A stretch of DNA of 64,000 nucleotides from Planctomycetota bacterium (GTDB lineage Bacteria > Planctomycetota > Planctomycetia > Gemmatales > Gemmataceae): NCBI GenBank assembly GCA_016191165.1, contig JACPPF010000034.1, forward strand, positions 51,792 through 115,791, in the 5' to 3' direction. The notes beneath the pieces were generated by a model. It was not told the origin of the DNA, ran no database searches, and saw only the letters and a list, made by a program, of their open reading frames with translations. Made by a program: the position numbers and the translations under genes. This document shows, piece after piece, positions 53,426 through 63,900 of the stretch (position 1 is its first letter; the number at the start of each line of letters is the position of its first letter).

Positions 53426-53891
53426 CGAACCGTCCATTGAGTACATGAATCGATTGTCGGCGCTGGAATGCGCAAAACCGGTCGCGACATTTCATCAATC
53501 CACTCTACCGGCAATTCGGCAACAGGCAACAGGAATACCAGGCGTTTTTCCCAGGGGACGGCGCGACGATCGTCGCGATATCGGCAGGCCCGGGTCCGCT
53601 CGCGCGAAGAATACACTCGCCGCCCCAAGGATCGCAACCGCGGCGTCAGGCTTGTCTCAGCCGGCATGACGGTTGCCCCTGGGGCCGCTGGCGTTGCTCC
53701 CCGATACGGGATCGAGATCGACTTGGCGGGGCATTGTGAGCTTCGCCAGTCTGGTCAAGGCCATAAGACACGAGTACGATTGCCAACTGCATTGAGATCA
53801 CGCGGCCCTCGCAAAACGCCGGCATTCATCCTGTCAGCACCGGGCGGCGAAATGAAAGAAGATGGGTTCGTGGCAGGGCATGGAGTAACCG
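53426..53891. other. Divergent intergenic region between the second UGA gene and nfo
   Basis: No gene is supported, and I see no strong hairpin or promoter pair. It should contain the promoters of both flanking genes. Confidence 0.4.
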
Positions 53892-54803
53892 ATGCCGATA
53901 TTTGGCGCTCACATGTCGATTGCGGGAGGACTCTACAAGGCGGTCGAAGCAGCGGCGGCTCATGGCATGGACACCCTCCAGCTCTTTACGCACAGTCCGT
54001 CGCAGTGGGCGGTCACGGCCAGCGTCCCGTCTTCGGCCAAGAATAAAAATCAGTGGCACGCCAAGAATCTGAACGACGATGACATCGCCAAGTTTCGCGA
54101 CTGGCTCAAGCAATCGAAGCTCAAGTTTCCCACGGCCCATGATTCGTATCTCATCAACCTGGCCTCGCCCGATGCAACGTTGTATCAGCGATCCCTGGAG
54201 GCGTTCATCGGCGAGATGCGGCGGGCCGAGGCGCTGGGCCTGACGTATCTCGTGATGCACCCCGGCACGCCGACCGACGGCACGGAGACCGCGGGGTTGC
54301 GGCGCATCGTGCGGGCGCTCAATCAGATTCACAAACGCTGCCCCGATTTTCGCGTGAAGATTCTCCTTGAAACCACCGCGGGACAGGGGCAGAGCCTTGG
54401 CTGGCGTTTCGAGCATTTGGCCGCCATTCTGGACGAAGTCCTGGAACCCGATCGCCTCGGTGTCTGCCTGGATACCTGCCATGTTTTCGCCGCGGGCTAT
54501 TCGCTCGGGCCCGTCGAGGAATATGAACGAACCATCGACAACTTTCACCGTCTCATCGGCGTGCAAAAACTAAAGGTTTTCCACCTCAACGACAGCAAAA
54601 AGCCGCTTGGCAGCCGGGTGGATCGCCACGAGCACATCGGCCGCGGGCATCTGGGCCTGGAGCCTTTTCGGTTGCTGCTCAATGACGCGCGATTTTCCAA
54701 GGTGCCGATGATTTTGGAGACGCCCAAGGAAGGCGCCGACGGCGAGGCGATGGACCCGATCAATCTTCGCACGCTGCGCGACCTGGTGGGCAAAAAGGAA
54801 TGA
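53892..54803 (+). CDS. nfo: Deoxyribonuclease IV (endonuclease IV)
   Basis: An AP endonuclease of 303 residues acting in base-excision repair, with a TIM barrel and three Zn. GAHMSIAGGL opens the barrel. YLVMHPGTP, ILLETTAGQGQSLG, LGVCLDTCHVFAAGY, HLNDSKKPLGSRVDRHEHIG(RGH) and ILETPKE carry the metal ligands, all present. Family length is 280-300. GGAG upstream supports the start. It is followed by a 450-base gap with a strong terminator. Confidence 0.93.
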   Translation: MPIFGAHMSIAGGLYKAVEAAAAHGMDTLQLFTHSPSQWAVTASVPSSAKNKNQWHAKNLNDDDIAKFRDWLKQSKLKFPTAHDSYLINLASPDATLYQRSLEAFIGEMRRAEALGLTYLVMHPGTPTDGTETAGLRRIVRALNQIHKRCPDFRVKILLETTAGQGQSLGWRFEHLAAILDEVLEPDRLGVCLDTCHVFAAGYSLGPVEEYERTIDNFHRLIGVQKLKVFHLNDSKKPLGSRVDRHEHIGRGHLGLEPFRLLLNDARFSKVPMILETPKEGADGEAMDPINLRTLRDLVGKKE

Positions 54804-56590
<1,787 letters not shown>

Positions 56591-56593
56591 GGA

Positions 56594-56902
56594 ATGGAAT
56601 CGATCATGTGGCAAGAACTGCGCGACTACTGGCTGCCGCTGATGCTTTTTGCCGGCGCGTTGGTAATTGCCGTTCTCCTGCTCGCCGCCGTGATCGCAAT
56701 GCCCTATATGATCGAGCATCTGCCATTCACGCATCCGCTGGTCGAGCTGTTCGTCCACGACGCGACCGTGCGGCGTTCGTCAAGCGCTGGCGCGATCGGG
56801 CTGATCGTGACCGCGTTTGTGTTCTTTCGACCCAACGCCTCAGTGCTGGCGCGAAAACCCGCACACAAGAAGCCGCCGCATGATACGATGGCGGGAGCGT
56901 GA
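56594..56902 (+). CDS. Small membrane protein, unknown
   Basis: 102 residues with two hydrophobic segments (about 16-37 and 65-82) and a short Lys/Pro-rich tail. I recognise no family. The ATG giving MESIMW is used; MWQELRDYW, four codons later, has a better-spaced GGAA. It lies between enolase and a second small membrane protein, with palindromic repeats on both sides. Confidence 0.5.
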   Translation: MESIMWQELRDYWLPLMLFAGALVIAVLLLAAVIAMPYMIEHLPFTHPLVELFVHDATVRRSSSAGAIGLIVTAFVFFRPNASVLARKPAHKKPPHDTMAGA

Positions 56903-56911
56903 ACGTTGGCA

Positions 56912-56939
56912 CGCGCTTCCCAAAGGCGAGCGGCTAAAC
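56912..56939. repeat. Half copy of the TTTAGCCGCTCGC palindrome
   Basis: Only the right arm CCCAAAGGCGAGCGGCTAAAC is present, preceded by GCGCTT. It ends 10 bases before the next start codon. Confidence 0.7.
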
Positions 56940-56949
56940 GAGAGTTCCC

Positions 56950-57516
56950 ATGTCCTGGCTCATCGACAACGCGAACTCGCTGTACATCCTGCTTGCCATC
57001 GTCGCGGCGGGTTTCGTCGTCGCCTGGCGTTTCGACCAGCGCGTCAAATACCTCGGCTATGCGGCGGGCGTCTTGGCGTTGCTCGGCCTTTTTTGGCTGG
57101 TGACACAATTCGTCACGACCGATGCGAAGCAAATCAAAGACAACGTGAAAGCGATGGCCGACGCGGTCGTGGCCGGGAAAGTGGACGATGTGTTTCAGCA
57201 CGTTTCCAGGGACTTCAAGTACAAGGACCTGACCCGCGAGGCGCTTTACGAGCTGGTGCGGGATGCGATGAAGGCTGGCGAAGTGAGTGGAATTCGCATC
57301 ACCAAGTATGAAACGCTGGAAATCTCCCGGGCAAAGAAAGTCGCCACGGTCCGGTTCAACGGCAACGTCACGTCCCCCCAGATCGAGCACGCTCACCCCT
57401 TCACTTTACAACTCACGTTCGTGCTTGAAGGCGAGCAGTGGAAATTGAAGACGCTGAAACGCTACAAGTACTTTGTTGATACGGATCGCGAAATTGATCT
57501 GCTCAGCCCCCAGTGA
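56950..57516 (+). CDS. Small membrane-anchored NTF2/SnoaL-like protein
   Basis: 188 residues. Two hydrophobic segments (about 10-26 and 35-56) precede a soluble domain at 60-188: IKDNVKAMADAVVAGKVDD, FQHVSRDFKYKDLTREALY and LTFVLEGEQWKLKTLKRYK. This cone-shaped alpha+beta pattern is typical of NTF2-like (SnoaL/DUF4440) domains, often ligand pockets of unknown substrate. GAGAG upstream supports the start. It is convergent with surE. Confidence 0.6.
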   Translation: MSWLIDNANSLYILLAIVAAGFVVAWRFDQRVKYLGYAAGVLALLGLFWLVTQFVTTDAKQIKDNVKAMADAVVAGKVDDVFQHVSRDFKYKDLTREALYELVRDAMKAGEVSGIRITKYETLEISRAKKVATVRFNGNVTSPQIEHAHPFTLQLTFVLEGEQWKLKTLKRYKYFVDTDREIDLLSPQ

Positions 57517-57568
57517 CATTCAAACCTTGTCACGCGCCCGGGGTGACGACATTCGGGGGCAATAAAAA

Positions 57569-58336
57569 TCAGACGATCCACTCCCAGTCCTTCATTGTCG
57601 CCAGCATCGCCGCGTGGGTCAGATTGAAGTGCAGCGGCGTCACCGTGATGTAGCCTTCCGCCAGGGCCGTTTCGTCGGTATCCGGGTGCGGGGCAGGGCA
57701 GCCGAAATCCGGGCCGCTCCAGAAATACGTTCGGCCCCGCGGATCGATGCGACGATCGTATTTTTCCTGGTAGGGGGCCACGTTCTGCGGCACCACGCGG
57801 ATGCCGCGAATCGGGCCTCGCTCGGCACTGGGAATGTTGACGTTGAAGAGATTGCCCCGGCTCCGCGGTTGCTTGATGATCTGAGCGACGACCTTCGCCG
57901 CCCAGACGGCGGCCTCGGGAAAGTTGGGCATCTTGGGCTTGGTGTAGGCAAGCGACAGGGCGATGCTGGTGCATTGAAAAAACGCCCCTTCGATCGCCGC
58001 GGCGACCGTGCCGGAGTAGAGCACATTGATGCCCGCGTTCGAGCCGGCGTTGAGGCCGCTGACGATGAGATCGGGCGGTTCGGGCAGGAGTTCGAGCAGC
58101 GCCAGTTTGACGCAATCAGCTGGCCGGCCTTCCACCGCCCAGCCCATCGGGTGCTGATCCTCGTCCACCACCTCCTGGGTGATGAGCGGCGTCAAGAGCG
58201 TGATCGAATGGCCGACCGCGCTTTGCTCGCCAACCGGGGCGACCACGGTGACGTCACCGAGCTTTTGCAATTCCTTGCGGATTGCACGCAGGCCCGGAGC
58301 GTAGACGCCGTCGTCGTTGGTCAACAATATTCGCAT
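57569..58336 (-). CDS. surE: 5'/3'-nucleotidase SurE
   Basis: A metal-dependent nucleotidase of 255 residues, acting on nucleoside monophosphates in stress survival. MRILLTNDDGVYAPGL contains the NDDG metal site. VVAPVGEQSAVGHSITL, VEGRPADCVKLAL and LIVSGLNAGSNAGINVLYSGTV are the conserved SurE motifs, with the final DTDETALAEGYITVTPL. I chose the ATG at the first strand, preceded by GGGAA. The 19 upstream codons lie in a palindromic repeat. Confidence 0.95.
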   Translation of the reverse strand: MRILLTNDDGVYAPGLRAIRKELQKLGDVTVVAPVGEQSAVGHSITLLTPLITQEVVDEDQHPMGWAVEGRPADCVKLALLELLPEPPDLIVSGLNAGSNAGINVLYSGTVAAAIEGAFFQCTSIALSLAYTKPKMPNFPEAAVWAAKVVAQIIKQPRSRGNLFNVNIPSAERGPIRGIRVVPQNVAPYQEKYDRRIDPRGRTYFWSGPDFGCPAPHPDTDETALAEGYITVTPLHFNLTHAAMLATMKDWEWIV

Positions 58337-58347
58337 TGCGTGTTCCC

Positions 58348-58409
58348 GTTTAGCCGCTCGCTTTTGGCGAGCGCGAATCGGCACGCTCGCCAAAGGCGAG
58401 CGGCTAAAC
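58348..58409. repeat. Intergenic palindrome, family TTTAGCCGCTCGC, copy 3
   Basis: TTTAGCCGCTCGCTTTTGGCG to CGCTCGCCAAAGGCGAGCGGCTAAAC fills the space between uvrC and surE, both on the minus strand. Stem about 25 pairs. Confidence 0.8.
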
Positions 58410-58414
58410 CTGTT

Positions 58415-59746
58415 TTATTCCTGAAGTTTCTTGCGGCGCAGCAAATGATGATAATGCTGCGCGAAGCGATGGGCTTCATCACGTACATACTGCAACAAAC
58501 GCAACGCCGCGGAATGCCGGCTCAATCGCAACGGCTCCGACTCGCCCGGGCGATAGATCTCCTCCTGCTGCTTGGCGAGCGAAATCAGACACGGCGGCTC
58601 CTTGCCCAGCATCCGAAACACCTCAAGTGCGGCGTTGAGTTGCCCCTTGCCGCCGTCGATCAACAGAATGTCGGGGAACACCTGCTCCTCCTCGCCGGAA
58701 AGCGAGTTGCGGAACCGCCGCGAGATCACCTCGCGGATCGAGGCGAAATCGTCATTCCCCGCGACTGACTTGATCCTGTAACGCCGATAGTTCGGCTTGA
58801 ACGGCAGCCCGTCGATAAACGCCACCAGCGAGGCGACCTTGTCCTGGCCATCCAGATGGGCGATGTCAATCCCCTCAATGGTGCGCGGCGTTTCACTCAA
58901 TCCCAATACCTTGCGCAAGCCGATCGAACCTTTGCGCGGCTCGATGTGGAACACCTCCGGCTGAACATCCTTATCAACGTCGCCGCGCAAGCCAAGACTT
59001 CGCAGGGCGGCAATCTCGTCGCGCAGGCGAGCCGCTTTTTCAAAATCGAGCCGGGCGCTGGCATCCTTCATGCCGACTTCCAGTTCGGCGAGCAGTTTTT
59101 CCTTCTTTCCGTCGAGCACCATGCACAGTCGGCGAATCTGCTTACGGTAATCTTCTCTACTGACGCGGAAGTTGCACGGGGCCGTACACTGGCGGATGCT
59201 GTGCAGGATGCACGGGCGAAACCAGCGCCATTGCTCGTTTACGGACTTGATGTCGAGCCCGCAGGTGCGAAACTGGAAGACGCGCTGCAAAACCTGAATG
59301 GCGGCTCGCAAACTCTTGGCGCTGGTGAACGGACCATAAAGGCGCACACCGCGAGAGCGGGGCGTGCGCGTGAACTCGACGCGCGGGAACTCCTCCCGGA
59401 CGCGAATCTGCAAATAGGGGAACGTCTTGTTGTCCTTCAAATCGATGTTGAAGCGAGGTTGAATATCCTTGATGAGCCGGGCTTCCATGAGGAGCGCGTC
59501 TACTTCGGAATCGGCGGGCACGAAATCGATGTCGGCGATTGCCTTCACGAGATCGACGGTCCGCGCATCCTCGATGGCCGCCTTGGTGAAATAGTGGGAG
59601 GCCCGATTGCGCAGGTTCTTGGCCTTGCCAACGTAGATGACGCGCCCCTCGGCGTCCTTCATCAGGTAGACGCCCGGCGCCGGCGGGAATTGCTTCGCCT
59701 TCTCGCCAGGCGGCGTTCGATCAGAGGTCGAAACCTGGTCGGACAA
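58415..59746 (-). CDS. uvrC: Excinuclease ABC subunit C, short form
   Basis: The nuclease subunit of nucleotide-excision repair. GIY-YIG domain: PGVYLMKDAEG and IYVGKAKNLRNR (residues about 24-46) and EVDALLMEARLIK with the metal Glu. UVR motif with ARLDFEKAARLRDEIAAL at about 225-245. RNase H-like domain with its Asp-Asp-His triad in IEGIDIAHLDG, ILLIDGGKGQL and RDEAHRFAQHYHH. It is only 443 residues against about 600 in E. coli: the region between UVR and RNase H is short, and the C-terminal HhH pair is missing. TTG start with GGGAGAAG upstream. It is the head of a two-gene unit with surE. Confidence 0.9.
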   Translation of the reverse strand: MSDQVSTSDRTPPGEKAKQFPPAPGVYLMKDAEGRVIYVGKAKNLRNRASHYFTKAAIEDARTVDLVKAIADIDFVPADSEVDALLMEARLIKDIQPRFNIDLKDNKTFPYLQIRVREEFPRVEFTRTPRSRGVRLYGPFTSAKSLRAAIQVLQRVFQFRTCGLDIKSVNEQWRWFRPCILHSIRQCTAPCNFRVSREDYRKQIRRLCMVLDGKKEKLLAELEVGMKDASARLDFEKAARLRDEIAALRSLGLRGDVDKDVQPEVFHIEPRKGSIGLRKVLGLSETPRTIEGIDIAHLDGQDKVASLVAFIDGLPFKPNYRRYRIKSVAGNDDFASIREVISRRFRNSLSGEEEQVFPDILLIDGGKGQLNAALEVFRMLGKEPPCLISLAKQQEEIYRPGESEPLRLSRHSAALRLLQYVRDEAHRFAQHYHHLLRRKKLQE

Positions 59747-59812
59747 GAAGCTTCTCCCAAATAAGAATGGCCGGGACCATTGACGGTTTGCTGAGATCGA
59801 TTGCCGCGATTT

Positions 59813-60076
59813 TCACGGGATGAATTGAGTAATGATACCGATGTAAAATCGCTCGCAAGGAAGGCCGCGCCGCTGGCATTCGTGCATGAAAACCGCGGAC
59901 GATTCCGCGATGCCAACACGTTCATCGCCGAAATATGCAACGTGCCAGCGGTCATGCTTCGAATTCGCCGGCAACTCGGTCAATCCGCCCAGGTACGCCT
60001 GCATTGATCGGATGATACCGATCGGCGCATTGGTGAACCGATTGTCCATGGGTTCGGCTAGTTGGGTGATTTCCAT
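59813..60076 (-). CDS. Small protein of unknown function
   Basis: 87 residues from the ATG giving MEITQLAEPM, preceded by TAGGATA. RWHVAYFGDERVGIAESSAV and RRGLPCERFYIGIITQ show a compact alternating fold, with no family I recognise. The upstream 20 codons of the longer frame lack a ribosome binding site. It is divergent from the Rrf2 gene; its promoter must lie in the 185-base gap. Confidence 0.45.
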   Translation of the reverse strand: MEITQLAEPMDNRFTNAPIGIIRSMQAYLGGLTELPANSKHDRWHVAYFGDERVGIAESSAVFMHECQRRGLPCERFYIGIITQFIP

Positions 60077-60207
60077 GGGGTATCCTACCACGCGTCGGGT
60101 TGCGGGGCCGACGATCGGTGGGTGTGCGCGGGTCATACAAAAACAGTGGACTACCTTATTCTACCCAAACCTGCTACACTTGCGGAGGTTTCCCGCCTCG
60201 CTCCCCC

Positions 60208-60236
60208 TTGATGTGGCGGAAATTGAACCGTATGAT
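60208..60236 (+). promoter_or_regulatory. Candidate sigma70-type promoter of the Fe-S operon
   Basis: TTGATG and TATGAT are separated by 17 bases, the ideal spacing. Transcription would start near 60243, just past an in-frame upstream ATG, and favours the start at 60262 for the Rrf2 gene. No clear operator palindrome is seen. Confidence 0.45.
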
Positions 60237-60261
60237 ATAAATGGCACTACGGTGGTGCGGT

Positions 60262-60717
60262 ATGCCCCTGCTTAATCGCAAAATCGATTACGCCCTCCTG
60301 ATTTTATGCTATTTGCACCACAAGACGGAAGGGGGATGCGCTCGCGAGATTGCTCAGCGCTTCGGCATCAGCCGGCCGTTTGTCGCGAACATTCTCAAAG
60401 ATCTGTGCGGCCAGGGCTACGTTCAAAGCCACCGCGGCGTCAAAGGGGGTTACGCGTTGCTGCCCCAAACCGCGGAGCGCACGCTCGCCGACCTGATTGA
60501 TGCCTTGGACGATACGGTGCAACTGGCGGAATGCAACGCGGTTCCACCGGAGGGTTGTTGCGATCTGCTCGACCACTGCCCGATCCGCGTGCCGATCGGC
60601 GAGGTGCATCGCCGAATCCGTGAAGTGCTGGAAGGCGTCAAGTTGGTTGAGCTCTTCCACCAATCAACGATGGCGGATCGGCCACTCCAGTTGGATTTGT
60701 CGCGCTGTGAAAAATGA
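60262..60717 (+). CDS. Rrf2-family (IscR-like) transcriptional regulator
   Basis: A DNA-binding protein of 151 residues. [18 protein letters not shown] is the classic Rrf2 start, with the winged helix following ([29 protein letters not shown]). A Cys cluster, Cys91, Cys99, Cys100 and Cys106 (ECN...GCCDLLDHC), corresponds to the [2Fe-2S] ligands of IscR. It is first in a likely operon with a Cys desulfurase and an A-type carrier, so Fe-S-dependent autoregulation is likely. The chosen start follows the promoter described above. Confidence 0.85.
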   Translation: MPLLNRKIDYALLILCYLHHKTEGGCAREIAQRFGISRPFVANILKDLCGQGYVQSHRGVKGGYALLPQTAERTLADLIDALDDTVQLAECNAVPPEGCCDLLDHCPIRVPIGEVHRRIREVLEGVKLVELFHQSTMADRPLQLDLSRCEK

Positions 60718-60785
60718 ACGGATGCCGCTTGCGGCTTAGTGTTCGCAAGCTGGCCCGTGGTTACGAATCTGGCAGAGGCCGAGTT

Positions 60786-61961
60786 ATGCCCCGCCTTCCG
60801 ATTTACATGGACAATCACGCCACGACGCGCACCGACCCGCGCGTCGTCGAGGCGATGTTGCCCTACTTCAGTGAGGCGTTTGGCAATGCGAACAGCGTCC
60901 ACAGCTTCGGCCAACGTGCAGCCGAGGCGGTCGATCAGGCTCGTTTGCAGGTTGCTTCCCTGATTGGCGCGGAAGCGAAGGAGGTTGTCTTCACCAGCGG
61001 CGCCACGGAGAGCAACAACCTGGCGCTGAAAGGCGCCGCGGCGATGTATCGCCGGCACGGCAACCACATCGTCACAACGCAGATCGAACATCGCGCCGTG
61101 CTCGATCCGTGCCGCCGACTCGAACGCGATGGTTTTCACGTGACCTATGTGCCGGTCGATCGCTTCGGTCAGGTATCACTTGAGGAAATTGCCGGCGCGA
61201 TCACGCCGGAAACGATCCTCGTCAGCGTGATGCTGGCGAACAACGAGGTCGGCACGCTGCAACCGCTCGTCGAGATCGGCAAAATTTGCCGGGCGAGAAA
61301 AGTGTTGCTACACACCGACGCGACCCAGGCGGTTGGCAAGGTCCCGGTCGATGTGGGAGCGCTCAATGTCGATCTGCTGAGCCTGTCGGCGCACAAAATG
61401 TACGGGCCCAAGGGAATTGGCGCGTTATACGTTCGCCGAGGCGTGCGCCTGGAACCGATCCTCGACGGCGGCGGCCACGAACGCGGGATGAGGAGCGGAA
61501 CACTTGCGGTTCCGCTGATCGTTGGCCTCGGCGCCACTTGCCGCTTGGCGTTCGCTCTCTACCCAGAGGAACCGAAACGGCTTCGCGATCTCCGCGACCG
61601 CTTGCAAGACGCCCTCCTCGACACCATCGACGATTGCACGCTCAACGGCCACCCGGCCGAACGTTTGCCCGGCAATCTCAACCTCAGCTTCGCCCACGTG
61701 CAAGGCGACGCGCTCCTGATGGCACTGAAAAACGTCGCGGTCAGTTCCGGCTCCGCGTGTACCTCCGCCAGCGTGGAGCCAAGCTACGTCCTTCGCGCGA
61801 TGGGTGTGCCGGACGAGGCGGCCCATGCGAGCATCCGCTTCGGCCTTGGGCGTTTCAACACCCAGGAAGAAGTGGATTACACGATTGAAGAAGTCGCACG
61901 TTGCGTGCGCCACCTGCGTGCCCTGAACCCAATGCGTGAATTCGCCCAAACCCAGGGGTAA
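60786..61961 (+). CDS. iscS: Cysteine desulfurase (IscS/NifS)
   Basis: A PLP enzyme of 391 residues supplying sulfur for Fe-S clusters. [20 protein letters not shown] opens the family. [31 protein letters not shown] and [10 protein letters not shown] (PLP Lys about 204) follow. The catalytic Cys325 is in [21 protein letters not shown] upstream supports this ATG rather than the earlier one. The upstream regulator and the downstream A-type carrier make a compact Fe-S operon without iscU, hscBA or fdx in this window. Confidence 0.95.
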   Translation: MPRLPIYMDNHATTRTDPRVVEAMLPYFSEAFGNANSVHSFGQRAAEAVDQARLQVASLIGAEAKEVVFTSGATESNNLALKGAAAMYRRHGNHIVTTQIEHRAVLDPCRRLERDGFHVTYVPVDRFGQVSLEEIAGAITPETILVSVMLANNEVGTLQPLVEIGKICRARKVLLHTDATQAVGKVPVDVGALNVDLLSLSAHKMYGPKGIGALYVRRGVRLEPILDGGGHERGMRSGTLAVPLIVGLGATCRLAFALYPEEPKRLRDLRDRLQDALLDTIDDCTLNGHPAERLPGNLNLSFAHVQGDALLMALKNVAVSSGSACTSASVEPSYVLRAMGVPDEAAHASIRFGLGRFNTQEEVDYTIEEVARCVRHLRALNPMREFAQTQG

Positions 61962-62017
61962 GAACGACGAACCTCCGGGATCGAACCATCCTCTATTCTT
62001 TGACAAGGAGTTTATCC

Positions 62018-62362
62018 ATGGCCATTACCCTGACCGAAAAAGCCGCCTCGGAAGTCAAAAAAATCATCACCGAGCAACTCGCCGGCCCCGACGCCCCTGC
62101 CCAGGTCTATCTGCGCATGAGCGTCAAGGGCGGCGGCTGTAGCGGCTTCCAGAACAAGCTCGATCTCGACAAGGAAATGAACCCGAAAATGGACGAACTG
62201 ATCGAACAGCATGGTGTCAACATCGTCGTCGATCGCCGTAGCCTCATGTACCTCACGGACGTCACCGTCGATTTCCACGAGGACATCAACAAACGAGGCT
62301 TCAGCATCTCCAACCCTGCCGCCAAGACCACCTGCGGTTGCGGCAGCTCGTTCTCGATGTAA
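62018..62362 (+). CDS. A-type Fe-S carrier (IscA/ErpA family)
   Basis: A protein of 114 residues with AAGGAG upstream. Cys41 (GGGCSGFQ), Cys106 and Cys108 (CGCGSSFSM) form the three-Cys site that binds and passes on Fe-S clusters. YLRMSVKGGG and VDRRSLMYLTDVTVDF are family motifs. It lies 56 bases behind iscS, so it belongs to the same operon. ErpA, IscA and SufA cannot be separated on sequence alone. Confidence 0.92.
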   Translation: MAITLTEKAASEVKKIITEQLAGPDAPAQVYLRMSVKGGGCSGFQNKLDLDKEMNPKMDELIEQHGVNIVVDRRSLMYLTDVTVDFHEDINKRGFSISNPAAKTTCGCGSSFSM

Positions 62363-62376
62363 CACGTCGCGGCTTA

Positions 62377-62402
62377 GCGTTCGCGCGGCATGCCGCGAAC
62401 GC
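62377..62402. repeat. Hairpin after the A-type carrier gene
   Basis: GCGTTCGCGCGGCA and TGCCGCGAACGC are complementary with a 2-base bulge. It ends 18 bases before tRNA-Val and may double as a weak terminator; there is no T-run. Confidence 0.5.
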
Positions 62403-62420
62403 CAAACGTCTACGCGACTA

Positions 62421-62493
62421 GGGCGCTTAGCTCAGCGGCTAGAGCATCTGGTTTACACCCAGAGGGTCGGGGGTTCGAAACCCTCAGCGCCCA
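62421..62493 (+). tRNA. tRNA-Val (anticodon TAC)
   Basis: A complete cloverleaf: acceptor GGGCGCT/AGCGCCC plus discriminator A, D-arm with AGCTCAGCGGCTAGAGC, anticodon stem TCTGG/CCAGA with loop TTTACAC (anticodon TAC, reads GTA and GTG), and T-arm GGGTTCGAAACCC. CCA is not encoded. It serves as the likely attachment site of the integrase remnant downstream. Confidence 0.95.
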
Positions 62494-62545
62494 TTAGACT
62501 TACGGAATCGACCGCACTAAAGGTCCGCACTAACCGAAAAAAGAG

Positions 62546-62569
62546 GCCCTTCCGCTCGAACGGAAGGGC
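62546..62569. terminator. Hairpin GCCCTTCCG-CTCGAA-CGGAAGGGC
   Basis: A perfect 9-base-pair stem 52 bases after tRNA-Val. No T-run follows, though seven A precede it within 10 bases, which would be a T-run on the opposite strand. It could end a transcript from the right. Confidence 0.5.
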
Positions 62570-62634
62570 TCTCCGCAACCCTTTGCAGGGCTACCAGTGG
62601 GGCACTCACTTGGTTCCTTGTGGAGGGTTTTGCA

Positions 62635-63351
62635 ATGCAGAGAATCTGGTTCCGCACCGCTGAGTCCGCCTGGTTCCTCACTATCCGCGAAGACGGAAAG
62701 CAAAAGCAGCTCCGCCTTCTCAGAGGCGAAAACACGAGGGAGGACCGCCTCCGGGCGGAGGAACTCGCCATCCAAGAGCTTTCGTCCCGGAAGCTCGACA
62801 CGGACATTGCGACGGCTCATTCCTGGATCACGGTCGATCACGTCCTCGATGCCTTCCTTCGCCACAGCAAGGAGAACCACGAGCCTGCCACCACCGAGTG
62901 GTACGAGTGGTTCTTCAGCACCTTCGGGCCAGCAAACAAGTCGGTTCGGCGCTATTTTGATAAAATTGAGTCGTTGATGAATGAAACCGCCGCGAAGAAG
63001 ACGAAAGCCACAACAGTGTTTAGCACCGGCGCACTTTCTGGCCTGCGCAAGGAACTGGACCAAGCCCGCAAGGAAGCCGGGGACCAATCCATCTTTTACA
63101 AACGGGTCGCCTTCCTGGAACTCGGTCTGCGCTGGACGGAAATCGAGGCTCGTTCCCACGCATTCCTGACCGATTCGGCGAAGGCGGACAAGGCAGCAGC
63201 CAAGAAAGTGCTCGATCAGCGTTTCGCACTGATGCGGGATGTATTCCAGAGGTCGCCCTTGGCCGTGAATGTCGCCTACGTCTCCTGGGGTGAAGACGCT
63301 CAGTGGGCACGGCTGGGCTGGGCGCGACCCCGTCAAAGTCCGAAACCGTGA
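62635..63351 (+). CDS. Chimeric gene: integrase N-terminus joined to a DUF4838-like C-terminus
   Basis: A protein of 238 residues with GGAGGG upstream. Residues 1-100 (IWFRTAESAWFLTI, RAEELAIQELSSR, WITVDHVLDAFLRHSKEN, TEWYEWFFSTFG) look like the arm-binding and SAM-like N-terminal region of a tyrosine recombinase of the planctomycete type. From about residue 103 the sequence changes to SVRRYFDKIESLMNET and ALSGLRKELDQARKEAG, resembling the end of a DUF4838-type glycan-related protein. The catalytic Arg-His-Tyr domain is absent, so it cannot recombine DNA. It lies 141 bases after tRNA-Val and is best read as a decayed integrative element with a fused fragment. Confidence 0.6.
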   Translation: MQRIWFRTAESAWFLTIREDGKQKQLRLLRGENTREDRLRAEELAIQELSSRKLDTDIATAHSWITVDHVLDAFLRHSKENHEPATTEWYEWFFSTFGPANKSVRRYFDKIESLMNETAAKKTKATTVFSTGALSGLRKELDQARKEAGDQSIFYKRVAFLELGLRWTEIEARSHAFLTDSAKADKAAAKKVLDQRFALMRDVFQRSPLAVNVAYVSWGEDAQWARLGWARPRQSPKP

Positions 63352-63528
63352 CATTTGTGAGTGCCAGTGAAATGACATTTCGTATTCGGGCGGTCGTCGA
63401 AAAGAACCCTCGGAAAATGACTTTGTGACTGGCTCGTTATCTTGGTGTACCGGCGGGTAAAGTCATCCATTCCCACCCGGGCGTCACATCCAACACGCTT
63501 CGCGCTGGGCCGTAAAGGAGACTTCTTG

Positions 63529-63900
63529 ATGAAACCTTCCATTCCTATGTTCATCGCCACCATGATGGGCCTGGCGTTTTTCGCCGCCAGCGCGTTTTCG
63601 CAAAGCAAGCAGCGCGACATCTGGGGCGACGCAATCATGAAGCAGCCCTTTGACAAGACGCCGTTTCGCCAGGTGCGAATCGCCGACTGCCTTAACGACG
63701 TGGTCGGGTGCGGCTACACCTTGTCGGTCCTGGACAGCAAGGCTCGCGCCAGGGCTGCAAAGCATGGTGTCAAGATCAGTGAAATTGGATTTGTCGATCC
63801 GTTCTTTGCCTACTACGACAGCAAACTGCTCAAGAAACGCAACCCGCACGTGCCTCTTGGGAGGCTATTGCGAAGTTCGCGGTCCCGCTCTTTTTCCTAA
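63529..63900 (+). CDS. Small secreted protein, unknown function
   Basis: 123 residues from the ATG preceded by AAAGGAG, with a signal peptide (residues 1-24, SAFSQ). A conserved-looking core follows (IADCLNDVVGCGYTLSVLD, GVKISEIGFVDPFFAYY, LLKKRNPHV), then an Arg/Ser-rich end RLLRSSRSRSFS that looks like out-of-frame sequence. A frameshift near 63860 is possible, since the last 12 residues do not match the style of the rest. I recognise no family. Confidence 0.5.
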   Translation: MKPSIPMFIATMMGLAFFAASAFSQSKQRDIWGDAIMKQPFDKTPFRQVRIADCLNDVVGCGYTLSVLDSKARARAAKHGVKISEIGFVDPFFAYYDSKLLKKRNPHVPLGRLLRSSRSRSFS

